A stretch of DNA of 64,000 nucleotides, from positions 51,001-115,000 of the forward strand of contig NZ_VWOX01000005.1 in assembly GCF_008629675.1 (NCBI RefSeq). Reading direction: 5' to 3'. The notes beneath the pieces were generated by a model, which ran no database searches, was not told the origin of the DNA, and worked only from the letters and a program-made list of their open reading frames with translations. Below are positions 53,131 through 61,111 of this stretch, in pieces. The stretch's first letter is position 1, and each line of letters starts with the position of its first letter. Source of the stretch: Roseiconus nitratireducens (lineage in GTDB: Bacteria > Planctomycetota > Planctomycetia > Pirellulales > Pirellulaceae). A program made the translations under genes and the position numbers.

Positions 53131-54609
53131 ATGAGCGGCGATTGCGATTTTGGTTTGATCGGTTTGGCGGTCATGGGCGAGAACCTTGCCTTGAACGTCG
53201 AGAGCCGCGGCTACAAGGTCGCCGTCTACAACCGCACCACCAGCAAGGTCGATGACCTGATCGCCGGTCGGGCCGCGGGGAAGGATTTTGTCGGCACCCA
53301 CACGATCGAAGATTTCGTCAAAGCGGTCAAACGTCCCCGCAAATTGATGATGCTGGTCAAGGCCGGTCCGGCCGTCGACGCCATCATCGACCAACTGCTG
53401 CCGCTCTGTGAGCCCGGCGACATCATCATTGACGGCGGCAACACCTACTACGCCGACACCGAACGACGAACCAAACGCGTCGAAGACGCCGGTTTCCTCT
53501 ATGTCGGCTGTGGCGTTTCCGGTGGTGAAGAAGGCGCCTTGAAGGGCCCCAGCCTGATGCCCGGTGGCTCGGCCGACGCCTGGCCGGAAATCAAAGACAT
53601 GTTTCAGTCGATCGCCGCCAAGGTCGGCCCCAACAACGACATCCCATGCTGCGAATGGGTGGGCCCCCGCGGTGCCGGCCACTACGTCAAGATGGTCCAC
53701 AACGGCATCGAGTACGGCGACATGCAGTTGATCTGCGAAGCGTATCAATTGCTGAAGGAACTCGGTGGCCTGTCCAACGACGAACTGTACGACGTCTTCG
53801 ACTCCTGGAACGACGGCGACCTGCAGAGCTACCTGATCGAAATTAGCCGCGACATCTTCAGTGCCAAGGATGACCAGGGCGGCGATGGCTACCTGGTCGA
53901 CAAGATTTTGGACATCGCCGGTGCCAAAGGGACCGGAAAATGGATGAGCCAGCTGGCATTGGATCTTGGCGTTCCCAGCACGCTGGTGACCACCGCGGTG
54001 TTCGCCCGCGGACTGTCGGCGCAAAAGGAAGCTCGCGTCCGCGCCAGCGAGAAACTGGAAGGCCCGGGCAAATCGCAGAATCCCGAGATGCGGGCGGTGG
54101 TGGAGAAGTTGATCGGCGACAAGCCGGCCTTCATCGAAGCCGTGCGCAAGGCGCTCTACGCCTCGAAGATCGTCAGCTACGCTCAGGGATTCGTGCAACT
54201 GCAAGCCGCCTCGGCCGAACACGACTGGAATCTGGACTATGGTCAATCCGCGTTGCTGTGGCGAGGCGGGTGCATCATCCGGGCGAAGTTCCTGGATCGG
54301 ATCAAAGAGGCGTTTGATGCCGAGCCGAATCTGGAAAACCTGCTGCTCAATTCGTTCTTCGACGACGCGATCCAAGAGGCCCAGGAATCCTGGCGAGCGG
54401 TCGTGGCGACCGCCTCGGTGCTGGGCATTCCGGTTCCCGCATTTTGCACCGCTTTGAATTACTACGACGGCTACCGACTGGCTCGCCTGCCTGCCAACCT
54501 GCTGCAAGCGCAACGTGACTACTTCGGCGCCCACACTTACAAACGCGTCGACATGGAAGGCACTTTCCACAGCGAGTGGCTGGACCTGCGCAAGACTCCG
54601 AAGTCCTGA
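53131..54609 (+). CDS. gnd: 6-phosphogluconate dehydrogenase, decarboxylating
   Basis: The ATG at 53131 gives 492 residues, a normal length for the dimeric 6PGDH family. The NADP fold shows FGLIGLAVMGENLALN and VYNRTTSKVDD, then DGGNTYYADTERR, CGVSGGEEGALKGPSLMPGG and VGPRGAGHYVKMVHNGIEYGDMQ with the catalytic lysine. Further on are RGGCIIR and RVDMEGTFHSEW. It oxidises 6-phosphogluconate to ribulose-5-phosphate plus CO2, making NADPH in the oxidative pentose phosphate pathway. zwf is not nearby. The FhcB-like gene starts eight bases after its stop, suggesting an operon. Confidence 0.97.
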   Translation: MSGDCDFGLIGLAVMGENLALNVESRGYKVAVYNRTTSKVDDLIAGRAAGKDFVGTHTIEDFVKAVKRPRKLMMLVKAGPAVDAIIDQLLPLCEPGDIIIDGGNTYYADTERRTKRVEDAGFLYVGCGVSGGEEGALKGPSLMPGGSADAWPEIKDMFQSIAAKVGPNNDIPCCEWVGPRGAGHYVKMVHNGIEYGDMQLICEAYQLLKELGGLSNDELYDVFDSWNDGDLQSYLIEISRDIFSAKDDQGGDGYLVDKILDIAGAKGTGKWMSQLALDLGVPSTLVTTAVFARGLSAQKEARVRASEKLEGPGKSQNPEMRAVVEKLIGDKPAFIEAVRKALYASKIVSYAQGFVQLQAASAEHDWNLDYGQSALLWRGGCIIRAKFLDRIKEAFDAEPNLENLLLNSFFDDAIQEAQESWRAVVATASVLGIPVPAFCTALNYYDGYRLARLPANLLQAQRDYFGAHTYKRVDMEGTFHSEWLDLRKTPKS

Positions 54610-54617
54610 GCCTGTTG

Positions 54618-55751
54618 ATGTCGTCGCATTCGATCGTCTGTCCGTTCTGCCCCCTGGCCTGTGACGACGTCACGGTCAATACGGCGGCAACGGACGTGGG
54701 ATGCGAGCTCGCGGACGCAGAACTTGCCGTAGCACTCGGGGCACCGCCGGCGCGGTTGGAGAGCGACCTGCTCCGTGCGATTGATCTGCCGACGCTGGCC
54801 GGCAAGCTTCAACTTTCGCCCCGGCCGCTGGTGGAAGCCAACGGGTTGGCGATCGAGGAATGCAAACAGCTGCATCGCCTGGTCCAGACGTACGGTTTGC
54901 GGCTGTGCCGATCGGCGACGCCGACGGAGCTTGCGCTCGCCCAATCCGTATCGCGCGATGGAATGATCGCGGCAACCCTCGCGGAGATTTGCCACCGTGC
55001 GGACCTGATCTTGACCTTTGGCGATCTGCAGCGTCCCTGGCCTCGGCTGGGAGAACGCGTCTCCGCGGGTTCGGCTTCGCGGATCGATCTGGGCACCGCT
55101 TCGCTCAGTTTGCTGGCGGAGCTCCAAACGGCCCGGCTTCAGACGGGTACGGGAGCGAAGCAACGAATTTCGCCCCCTACCGAGATTGCCTCGATCATGG
55201 ATCGGCTCCGCCGGAGTCGTTACACCGGAATCGTCGTGGGGGCCGACGCGTTTGATCCAGGCACCGAAGTGATCGCCGCAGAACTGTTGAACCGTTGGAT
55301 TCAGCAGATCAATGAACGCCTCCCGGCGGAGGCGAATTCTGACGACGGTGATTCACAGCCCAAATCGCGGGCGGCCCTGTTGTGGGTCTCCGCGGAACAG
55401 AATCTGCAAAGCGTGTTTCGATGGCGATCCAACCAAGATGCGGCTTCGACCTGGACGGCGACGCCAACCGCCGACATCCGCATCGGATCTCCGAGGCTGG
55501 CGTCCGGCCATCCCGTCGGTCGAGTCCAGCTTCAGATCGGTGGCATCGATCCGGGGGTCGATCACGCCCACGCCTACCTCCCGGCCTCGCAACCTGGTGT
55601 CCACCACCGCGGCACAACGATCCGCGGTGACGGGACTGTCTCGCTACCCTTGTTGAAGTGGTCCGACAGCGACCTGCCTCCGCGTCTGGAACGCCTGGAA
55701 TCCGTGTTGCGATTGACGCAACCGCCGCATCAGCCGCATTCGGTCGGGTAA
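54618..55751 (+). CDS. Formylmethanofuran dehydrogenase subunit B-like protein (FhcB-like)
   Basis: The ATG at 54618 gives 377 residues. The N-terminus holds VCPFCPLACDDVTVN, which follows the CxxCxxxCDD pattern that carries the iron-sulfur cluster in FwdB/FmdB. The rest has alternating alpha/beta character (LILTFGDLQRPWPRLGER, GIVVGADAFDPG, QLQIGGIDPGVDHAHAYLP), consistent with a molybdopterin-type fold but without recognisable cofactor-binding signatures. Planctomycetes use the tetrahydromethanopterin C1 pathway, in which the formyltransferase/hydrolase complex FhcABCD oxidises or releases formyl groups. No fhcA, C or D is visible here. The operon position behind gnd is unusual. Confidence 0.72.
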   Translation: MSSHSIVCPFCPLACDDVTVNTAATDVGCELADAELAVALGAPPARLESDLLRAIDLPTLAGKLQLSPRPLVEANGLAIEECKQLHRLVQTYGLRLCRSATPTELALAQSVSRDGMIAATLAEICHRADLILTFGDLQRPWPRLGERVSAGSASRIDLGTASLSLLAELQTARLQTGTGAKQRISPPTEIASIMDRLRRSRYTGIVVGADAFDPGTEVIAAELLNRWIQQINERLPAEANSDDGDSQPKSRAALLWVSAEQNLQSVFRWRSNQDAASTWTATPTADIRIGSPRLASGHPVGRVQLQIGGIDPGVDHAHAYLPASQPGVHHRGTTIRGDGTVSLPLLKWSDSDLPPRLERLESVLRLTQPPHQPHSVG

Positions 55752-55838
55752 GGGTCGGGTCGGGTAAGGGACAGAGCACACGCGAATGTTATGTTACTCC
55801 CGGACATCCGTCGGGCCGAAGGTCCGTGGTTTGCCCAG

Positions 55839-55858
55839 CCCAGCCCGACAGGGCTGGG
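55839..55858. repeat. CCCAGCCC hairpin with GACA loop
   Basis: CCCAGCCC GACA GGGCTGGG is a perfect 8-bp stem closing a four-base loop, just after the FhcB-like gene. It is embedded in other short palindromic GGGCC-type words (55813-55827 and 55887-55899). Confidence 0.6.
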
Positions 55859-55966
55859 TGAAAATCGACAACAACAACGAATGCAGGGCCAACGGCCCGG
55901 CCGTTTGTCATGATTGTTGGAACCTTGGATTCGAATGCCGGATTCAATGCCCCGCGGCCCATCTTG

Positions 55967-56317
55967 TCAGGAGCTGGATGCCATCTGGGCTTCCAACTCC
56001 AGCGCCAACGCGGCTTCCTCGGCGATTTGGGCGGCGGTGCGGCGGCGGCGTTTCCTCGGCTTGGCGTTCATCCATTCCTTGGTCAGCACTTCAAACACCT
56101 CCGGGGTTTCATACCGCACGATGTTTTTCCCCTCGGGCATCGGACCGACCAGGCCTCGAAACACCGGCATCCCCCGCAGCGCCAGATCGGTGCTGCAATC
56201 ATCGATACCGATCTGCTGGTGGGATTGCATCAACGGATCGACCGACGGGTAGTCGGAAATCATGAGCGAACCGTCGCTGCCGCGTGTGACCACGCGGAAC
56301 GTATCTTTTTTGGCCAT
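55967..56317 (-). CDS. Small basic protein of unknown function
   Basis: The 116-residue protein starts at an ATG with GGAGG just upstream, which supports real translation. A short beta-rich N-terminal half (TFRVVTRGSDGSLMISDYPSVD, RGMPVFRGLVGPMPEGKN) is followed by KEWMNAKPRKRRRRTAAQIA, a strongly basic patch, and an Ala/Glu-rich helix to the end. Such a tail could bind nucleic acid or membranes. I cannot assign a family. It converges on the FhcB-like gene. Confidence 0.6.
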   Translation of the reverse strand: MAKKDTFRVVTRGSDGSLMISDYPSVDPLMQSHQQIGIDDCSTDLALRGMPVFRGLVGPMPEGKNIVRYETPEVFEVLTKEWMNAKPRKRRRRTAAQIAEEAALALELEAQMASSS

Positions 56318-57115
56318 GGTGCCTCCAAAACGGGGAGTGGCGCAGGATTCGGATTGGGAAGGACCGAATGACTCTCGGTGGCGCATGAGTTGGAAGGATG
56401 CGCGGATTTCGTCGGACGCCGCTGCGTTGTTCCCCTTGCCGGCGAACGAGGCTTGCCGGGCAACCAGGGAGGCTGGTCGCGTGGGGAAAGTGTTGGCAGG
56501 GAACGCGGCGGGCGAGCAGCGACGTCTACCAAACCACCCGTCGAGCGTCCCGGAGTCGCACCCGAAATAAATCGGGATCGTTCCGGGTTGTCAGACGGTA
56601 GAGGGAGTCAGGACGGTAGACGTCGATGCTCAAGCGCACCGCGAACTCAACCGACGTGGGGAGGGAGGGGCGTCAGTCGAAATCGGTTCGAGAGTCAGTC
56701 GAACAAGGTACGTATCGTCGCCACACCGTCAGCGGTGCACCAAAGTGCCGTCAGAGTTGCAAGCTCGCGGCCAGGCGGGCAGCGCACTGGGCAAGATGCT
56801 CCCAACGAGCACGACAGTCGCAACAGGCACAAGACGACGACCGTTGCGTTCGTCTGCGCCCTCAAAGGTGTGACAAGCGGAATGTCAGCCACATCACGAG
56901 CGTTTTGGACAGAAGAAGTTCACTGAACCGACAAGCCGCGCTGCGATGGAGGGATGAATCCGATCGCGCACCGCTCACGTTGGAGCCATTTTCAACAGAC
57001 CGCGATCTAAGTCCACGCTCTGGCGAGCATGGCTACTCGTTACTTCGCTACTTCAAAGAGCGGCCTACGGACACGGCGACAGACTCGCGTCGATGCCTCT
57101 GATGCGACTGGAAAT
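56318..57115. other. Long intergenic stretch with one hairpin repeat
   Basis: This 798-base region contains no recognisable gene. It holds the CCACGCTC hairpin repeat copy 3 near its right end and several Arg/Gly-rich open frames on both strands that look like non-coding GC-rich sequence. Confidence 0.45.
57013..57036 (+). repeat. CCACGCTC hairpin repeat, copy 3
   Basis: CCACGCTC TGGC GAGCATGG then CTAC. It matches copy 2 except for one base in the right arm (GAGCATGG), which breaks one stem pair. Confidence 0.65.
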
Positions 57116-59269
57116 TCAGATGTTGATCAAGTCATTGAAGAACACGAACACCATCAGCGCCAACAACATCAACCCACCGGCCAGCGTCAAACGCATCTCC
57201 AGTTCTTCGTTGACACGGCGTCCCATGATCGCTTCACAGATCAAAAACACCATGTGTCCGCCATCAAGCACGGGGATCGGCAGGAAATTCAAAACCGCCA
57301 AATTCATGCTCAGCATGGTCAGGAACAACAACTGGGCCGACACGCCGCGTTCGGCTTCCGAGCCCGCAACCTGGAAAATTCGAATCGGACCACCGACCTG
57401 ATCGGCCGCCACGCGTCCGCCAACCAACATCTTCAGGAACCGGAACACTTCGCCCAATCGACGTCGAGACTCACGGATCCCGAGCACCGTCGCCTCGCCA
57501 AGCGAACTGGCGGTCTGAACCGACTCTGATGCGGTCAGCCCCAATCCGCGTTCGAATCGGAAACGTCCCTCGTCGTCGCGAAGTTGAAGGGTCGATTCAA
57601 CAATCACGCCGGAACCGGCACGTTCGGCCAAGACTTTAAACTTGGTTCCGGCTGGCATGAATTGGATCGATTCCAGGAACGCGGCGATCGTCTTGGTGTC
57701 GTCAAACTCCCAAGTCTTTGACAACTCTTCGACGACCTGATCCAGCGGGCTTTCGCTGTATTGCGATGGAAAGTCATTGCTGGGCAACAGGATCGCTTCC
57801 TGCAACACGTCCCCGGCCTGCAACGGGTCGCCGCTGACCAGCGCGCCCGCATCAAACGACGCGACGACCGCGGGCATTTCAAAGGCGAACCCATAGGCAT
57901 TGATCGCCGCTTCGCGACCGGTTCCCGTGGTTGGCGAGAGGGTCTGGGGAGACCGATCCGGGTCGATCTTGATCGTCAACGATTCCTTTCCGCGCCGCAC
58001 CGACAGTTCAACACTCTGGCGTTTGGCCAATTGCAACAACAGCAACTCTGCATCCAACGGGTCGGCGGTCGAATCTGCGGATTGAACCGATTCGATCACA
58101 TCTCCGACCTGCAGCCCGGACTTCTCCGCCGGCCCTTCGGACACCAAGGCCGTGACCGGACCGACCGCGGTTCGCAGCCCAAGCCATTTGGAAGCCTGCG
58201 GTGGCAGCGTGACCGTCTGTTCGGATCCATCGGCGCGTCGCAGACCCAACTCGATCGGCTTGGAGGGGTGCGTGTACAGGTAGTCAAAGAAAGCGTTGCC
58301 CGGAACGATCGCCTTTTCGTTGATGGCGTTGCCGTCGTACGAAATGATCGAAGCCCCCAGATCTGCATCGCTCAACACCGATTCGGCCGCACTCAGTGGA
58401 GCCGCAAGATCGGTATCGCTCAACTTGGTGGACGTCGGGCTGGTGATTCCGATCATCCGAAAGCTCTTCCGCAGCGGATGCGGTTCGGTGGTCAGTTTGT
58501 ATTTTTGGGTTCCACCGTCGTAGCTGACCGAAACCGGAATCGGCCGATCCGGTTCCTCCAATCCGGCGTGCACGATCGCCGAGCGCATTTCACGAAAGTG
58601 CATTTGCTTATCGTCCAGGCCATCGATCGAGACGACTCGCCCTCCCGGCTCGATGCCGGCTTTCCAGGCCGGACCGCCCGGTGACACGCCGCCGATGATC
58701 GCGGGGTTGTACGGCACGCCGTAGAAGAAGGCCGCCGCGGCGAACATCATCCCGGTGACCACGTTCATGAACACGCCGGCACTCATGATGATCATCCGCT
58801 GCCAAACCGGCTTGGCCGGCAGACTCCGCGGGTCCAATTCGCGATCGCTGACCGCGACCGGGGCCGGCGTGTCTGCGCTTTCTTCCTCGTCGTCGTCGTT
58901 TTCGGCGGCGGCCCGCGCCCGCTCAGCCTCTTCTCTCATCTTTCGCGGGTCATCATCTTGCCCCAGCATTTTGACGTAGCCGCCCAGGGGAATGATCCCG
59001 ATCCCATACTCCGTTTCGCCGTAGCGGAACTTTCCCAGAGAACTGGGCAACTTGATCGGACCGATCTTCAACGGCGGATCAAATCCGACATAAAACTTCT
59101 CGCATTTGACGCCAAACATCTTGGCAGCAACGAAGTGACCCAATTCGTGGACAAAGATGACCAGCCCGATGCCCAGGGCGACCCGTGTCCAAAGTAAGAA
59201 TTTGGCTCCGAAGGCTGCCAGACCGTCCGGTTGTGAGTCGGCCAGCATCAGGAGCAAGTCGCTAAACAT
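57116..59269 (-). CDS. rseP: RseP-type site-2 intramembrane metalloprotease with PDZ domains
   Basis: The 717-residue product is far longer than the roughly 450 residues of E. coli RseP. The first membrane helix carries HELGH at residues 41-45 (IFVHELGHFVAAKMFG), and the later NFLPIPVLDGGHMVFLI supplies the aspartate ligand. GGYVKMLG and a long acidic loop (residues about 110-135, many Glu/Asp) follow the active site, and PDZ-like segments (GGVSPGGPAWKAGIEPGG, VSEGPAEKSGLQVGDVI) lie between the catalytic helices. It should cleave anti-sigma factors or signal-peptide remnants inside the membrane. dxr lies upstream in the same direction, a common pairing in bacteria. Confidence 0.9.
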   Translation of the reverse strand: MFSDLLLMLADSQPDGLAAFGAKFLLWTRVALGIGLVIFVHELGHFVAAKMFGVKCEKFYVGFDPPLKIGPIKLPSSLGKFRYGETEYGIGIIPLGGYVKMLGQDDDPRKMREEAERARAAAENDDDEEESADTPAPVAVSDRELDPRSLPAKPVWQRMIIMSAGVFMNVVTGMMFAAAAFFYGVPYNPAIIGGVSPGGPAWKAGIEPGGRVVSIDGLDDKQMHFREMRSAIVHAGLEEPDRPIPVSVSYDGGTQKYKLTTEPHPLRKSFRMIGITSPTSTKLSDTDLAAPLSAAESVLSDADLGASIISYDGNAINEKAIVPGNAFFDYLYTHPSKPIELGLRRADGSEQTVTLPPQASKWLGLRTAVGPVTALVSEGPAEKSGLQVGDVIESVQSADSTADPLDAELLLLQLAKRQSVELSVRRGKESLTIKIDPDRSPQTLSPTTGTGREAAINAYGFAFEMPAVVASFDAGALVSGDPLQAGDVLQEAILLPSNDFPSQYSESPLDQVVEELSKTWEFDDTKTIAAFLESIQFMPAGTKFKVLAERAGSGVIVESTLQLRDDEGRFRFERGLGLTASESVQTASSLGEATVLGIRESRRRLGEVFRFLKMLVGGRVAADQVGGPIRIFQVAGSEAERGVSAQLLFLTMLSMNLAVLNFLPIPVLDGGHMVFLICEAIMGRRVNEELEMRLTLAGGLMLLALMVFVFFNDLINI

Positions 59270-59568
59270 CTTGGTTTCTGTCTACGAAAGATTGGGGAAG
59301 GGAAGTGGTCGCTGGTCAGGTGTCAGGGCCAGGTCTGGTGATCGGAAACAGGGCAGGAACCCGACGTCGGGCCGCGGACGAAGCCACGAAGGATTGATGC
59401 GTACGGACCGAGCCCCCGCGGGGTCGATCCGCGTTCTCGCCCACGGACAGATCTCCACGGTTTCGTGCGGGGCAGTCTGATGCGGTGCAGGCGGTCTGCC
59501 AGGTCGACCCGACTGATCTCGTATTCTACGGCAGTCGGCCAATATTGGCCCGGGCAATTACGCGGCAA
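59270..59568. other. Gap between dxr and rseP
   Basis: A 299-base spacer between two co-directional genes, unusually long for an operon link. I see no gene or clear terminator in it; it may carry an own promoter for rseP. Confidence 0.4.
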
Positions 59569-60915
59569 TCATCCGACACCGGCCGCACACTCGGTCGCCT
59601 CCTCGCGAGCCCAGCGGTCCAGTCGCAGCAGGGTCGAAAGCGTCGGCCGTTCCTCGAACGTGTGGTTTTCCATTATTTTGCGACAAACCGTCACGATGTC
59701 AGTAAACCGAATCTGGTCGTTCAGGAACAGCCCGACTGCGACCTCATTGGCCGCATTGACCACCGCGCCGGCCGTCCCGCCCACCCGGGCGACCTGGAAC
59801 CCTAGATCCAAAGCGGGAAAACGTTCCAAATCAACCGGCTCCAACGACAAATCCCAGCGGCGATTTCGCTGCAGCGGGGGGGCTTCGCACGGAAGACGGC
59901 GGGGATGCGTCAGCGCATATTGAATCGGCAGCCGCATGTCCGGCGGGCTCAACTGGGCCAGCACCGAGCCGTCTTCAAATTCGACCATCGAGTGGATGAT
60001 CGATTGCGGATGAACGACGACCTCGATCTGGTCGGCCGGCAAATCAAACAGCCACCGGGCTTCGATGATTTCCAACGCCTTGTTCATCATCGTGGCTGAA
60101 TCGATGCTGATTTTCCGCCCCATCTGCCACGTCGGGTGCGCCAGCGCGGTTTCCGGTGTGGCCGCTTCCATCTGGGCCGCGGTGGCGGTGCGAAACGGCC
60201 CGCCGCTGGCGGTCAAAATCAGCCGCCGGACCCGGTTCGGTGAATCGGCGATGCACTGCCAGATCGCCGAATGTTCGCTGTCGACCGGCAGCAACTGGGC
60301 ACCGGTTGCCCGCGAGCGTTCCTGCACCAGACCGCCCGCCACCACCAGGGTTTCCTTGTTCGCCAAAGCCACGCGTTTGCCGGATTCGACCGCAGCCAAC
60401 GTGCTCTCCAGCCCGGCACGGCCGACAATCGCCGCGACCACAACATCCACCTCCGGATGGGACGCCGCACCAACCAGCTCTTCCGGGCCCCAACGTTGTT
60501 CGGTCGCCTGCAGCGGGCCTTCCAGATTCCGCAGCGAGCTTTGCACGGTGGGGTCGGAAAACACCAGACGTTCGGGCGGACCGCCAAATCGTGCGGCATC
60601 GCGCGCCAGGTCGGTCAGTCCCTTCACGTTGTGGTGCCCGGACGCGGCCCACAACCGCCACCGGTACCGATCGTCGACGCGATTCAAATGCGCCAACACC
60701 TCCGCGGTGGCCGTGCCGATGCTGCCCGTTGCTCCCAAGACAGCCACATTCTGGACGCCCGGTCGCGTCGATGGATCGGCTGGCGGCGGGTTGGCGGGGG
60801 TTTCGGTCACGGGGCTTTTAGTCGCAGGGTTTTCGGACGAGGAGTTTTCGGACGAGGGGTTTTCGGTCGCAGGGCAAATTCCGACCGCAGGGATCTCTCC
60901 CGAAGGCTCTATCAT
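59569..60915 (-). CDS. dxr: 1-deoxy-D-xylulose 5-phosphate reductoisomerase
   Basis: The 448-residue enzyme has an extra N-terminus of about 50 residues built from SSENP-type units, ahead of the NADPH-binding VAVLGATGSIGTATAEVL. The catalytic parts are complete: LANKETLVVAGG, PVDSEHSAIWQC, LTASGGPFR, HPTWQMGRKISIDSATMMNK and VHPQSIIHSMVEFEDGS. It converts DXP to MEP, the committed step of the non-mevalonate isoprenoid route. The ATG at 60915 is the only ATG ahead of the Rossmann motif, so the repeat-coded extension is probably translated. rseP lies 299 bases downstream. Confidence 0.95.
   Translation of the reverse strand: MIEPSGEIPAVGICPATENPSSENSSSENPATKSPVTETPANPPPADPSTRPGVQNVAVLGATGSIGTATAEVLAHLNRVDDRYRWRLWAASGHHNVKGLTDLARDAARFGGPPERLVFSDPTVQSSLRNLEGPLQATEQRWGPEELVGAASHPEVDVVVAAIVGRAGLESTLAAVESGKRVALANKETLVVAGGLVQERSRATGAQLLPVDSEHSAIWQCIADSPNRVRRLILTASGGPFRTATAAQMEAATPETALAHPTWQMGRKISIDSATMMNKALEIIEARWLFDLPADQIEVVVHPQSIIHSMVEFEDGSVLAQLSPPDMRLPIQYALTHPRRLPCEAPPLQRNRRWDLSLEPVDLERFPALDLGFQVARVGGTAGAVVNAANEVAVGLFLNDQIRFTDIVTVCRKIMENHTFEERPTLSTLLRLDRWAREEATECAAGVG
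60815..60874 (-). repeat. 15-bp tandem repeat in the dxr N-terminus
   Basis: Units of 15 bases starting TTTTCGGACGAGG repeat at 60830, 60845 and 60860, with a degenerate copy before them. As the unit is a multiple of three, copy changes only lengthen or shorten a Ser/Glu/Asn/Pro repeat in the protein. Confidence 0.7.
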
Positions 60916-61111
60916 GGACGATCGGCATCATTGTGGCGACCCGACCCGGTCGGCAAACAAATTCGCCGCGGGTTGCCCCGATCCTGGATCAGTCGAACAA
61001 TGCTGAGCAAAGGATCCGAATCGGACCGGATTTCAGTTTTGGAAACAACCAAAGCATCATCGGGAGGTCGCCGGCCGGCGCCGGCCCCCCTCATAGCAAA
61101 AATAGAATCGA

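Noticed and set aside
53080..54570. A 496-codon minus-strand frame opposite gnd
   Set aside because: The plus strand encodes a complete 6PGDH. The antisense frame follows its codon pattern and carries no motif.
56378..56926. A 182-codon plus-strand frame in the long intergenic region
   Set aside because: The product is Arg/Gly/Ser-rich without structure or ribosome-binding site; overlapping frames on both strands look equally random.
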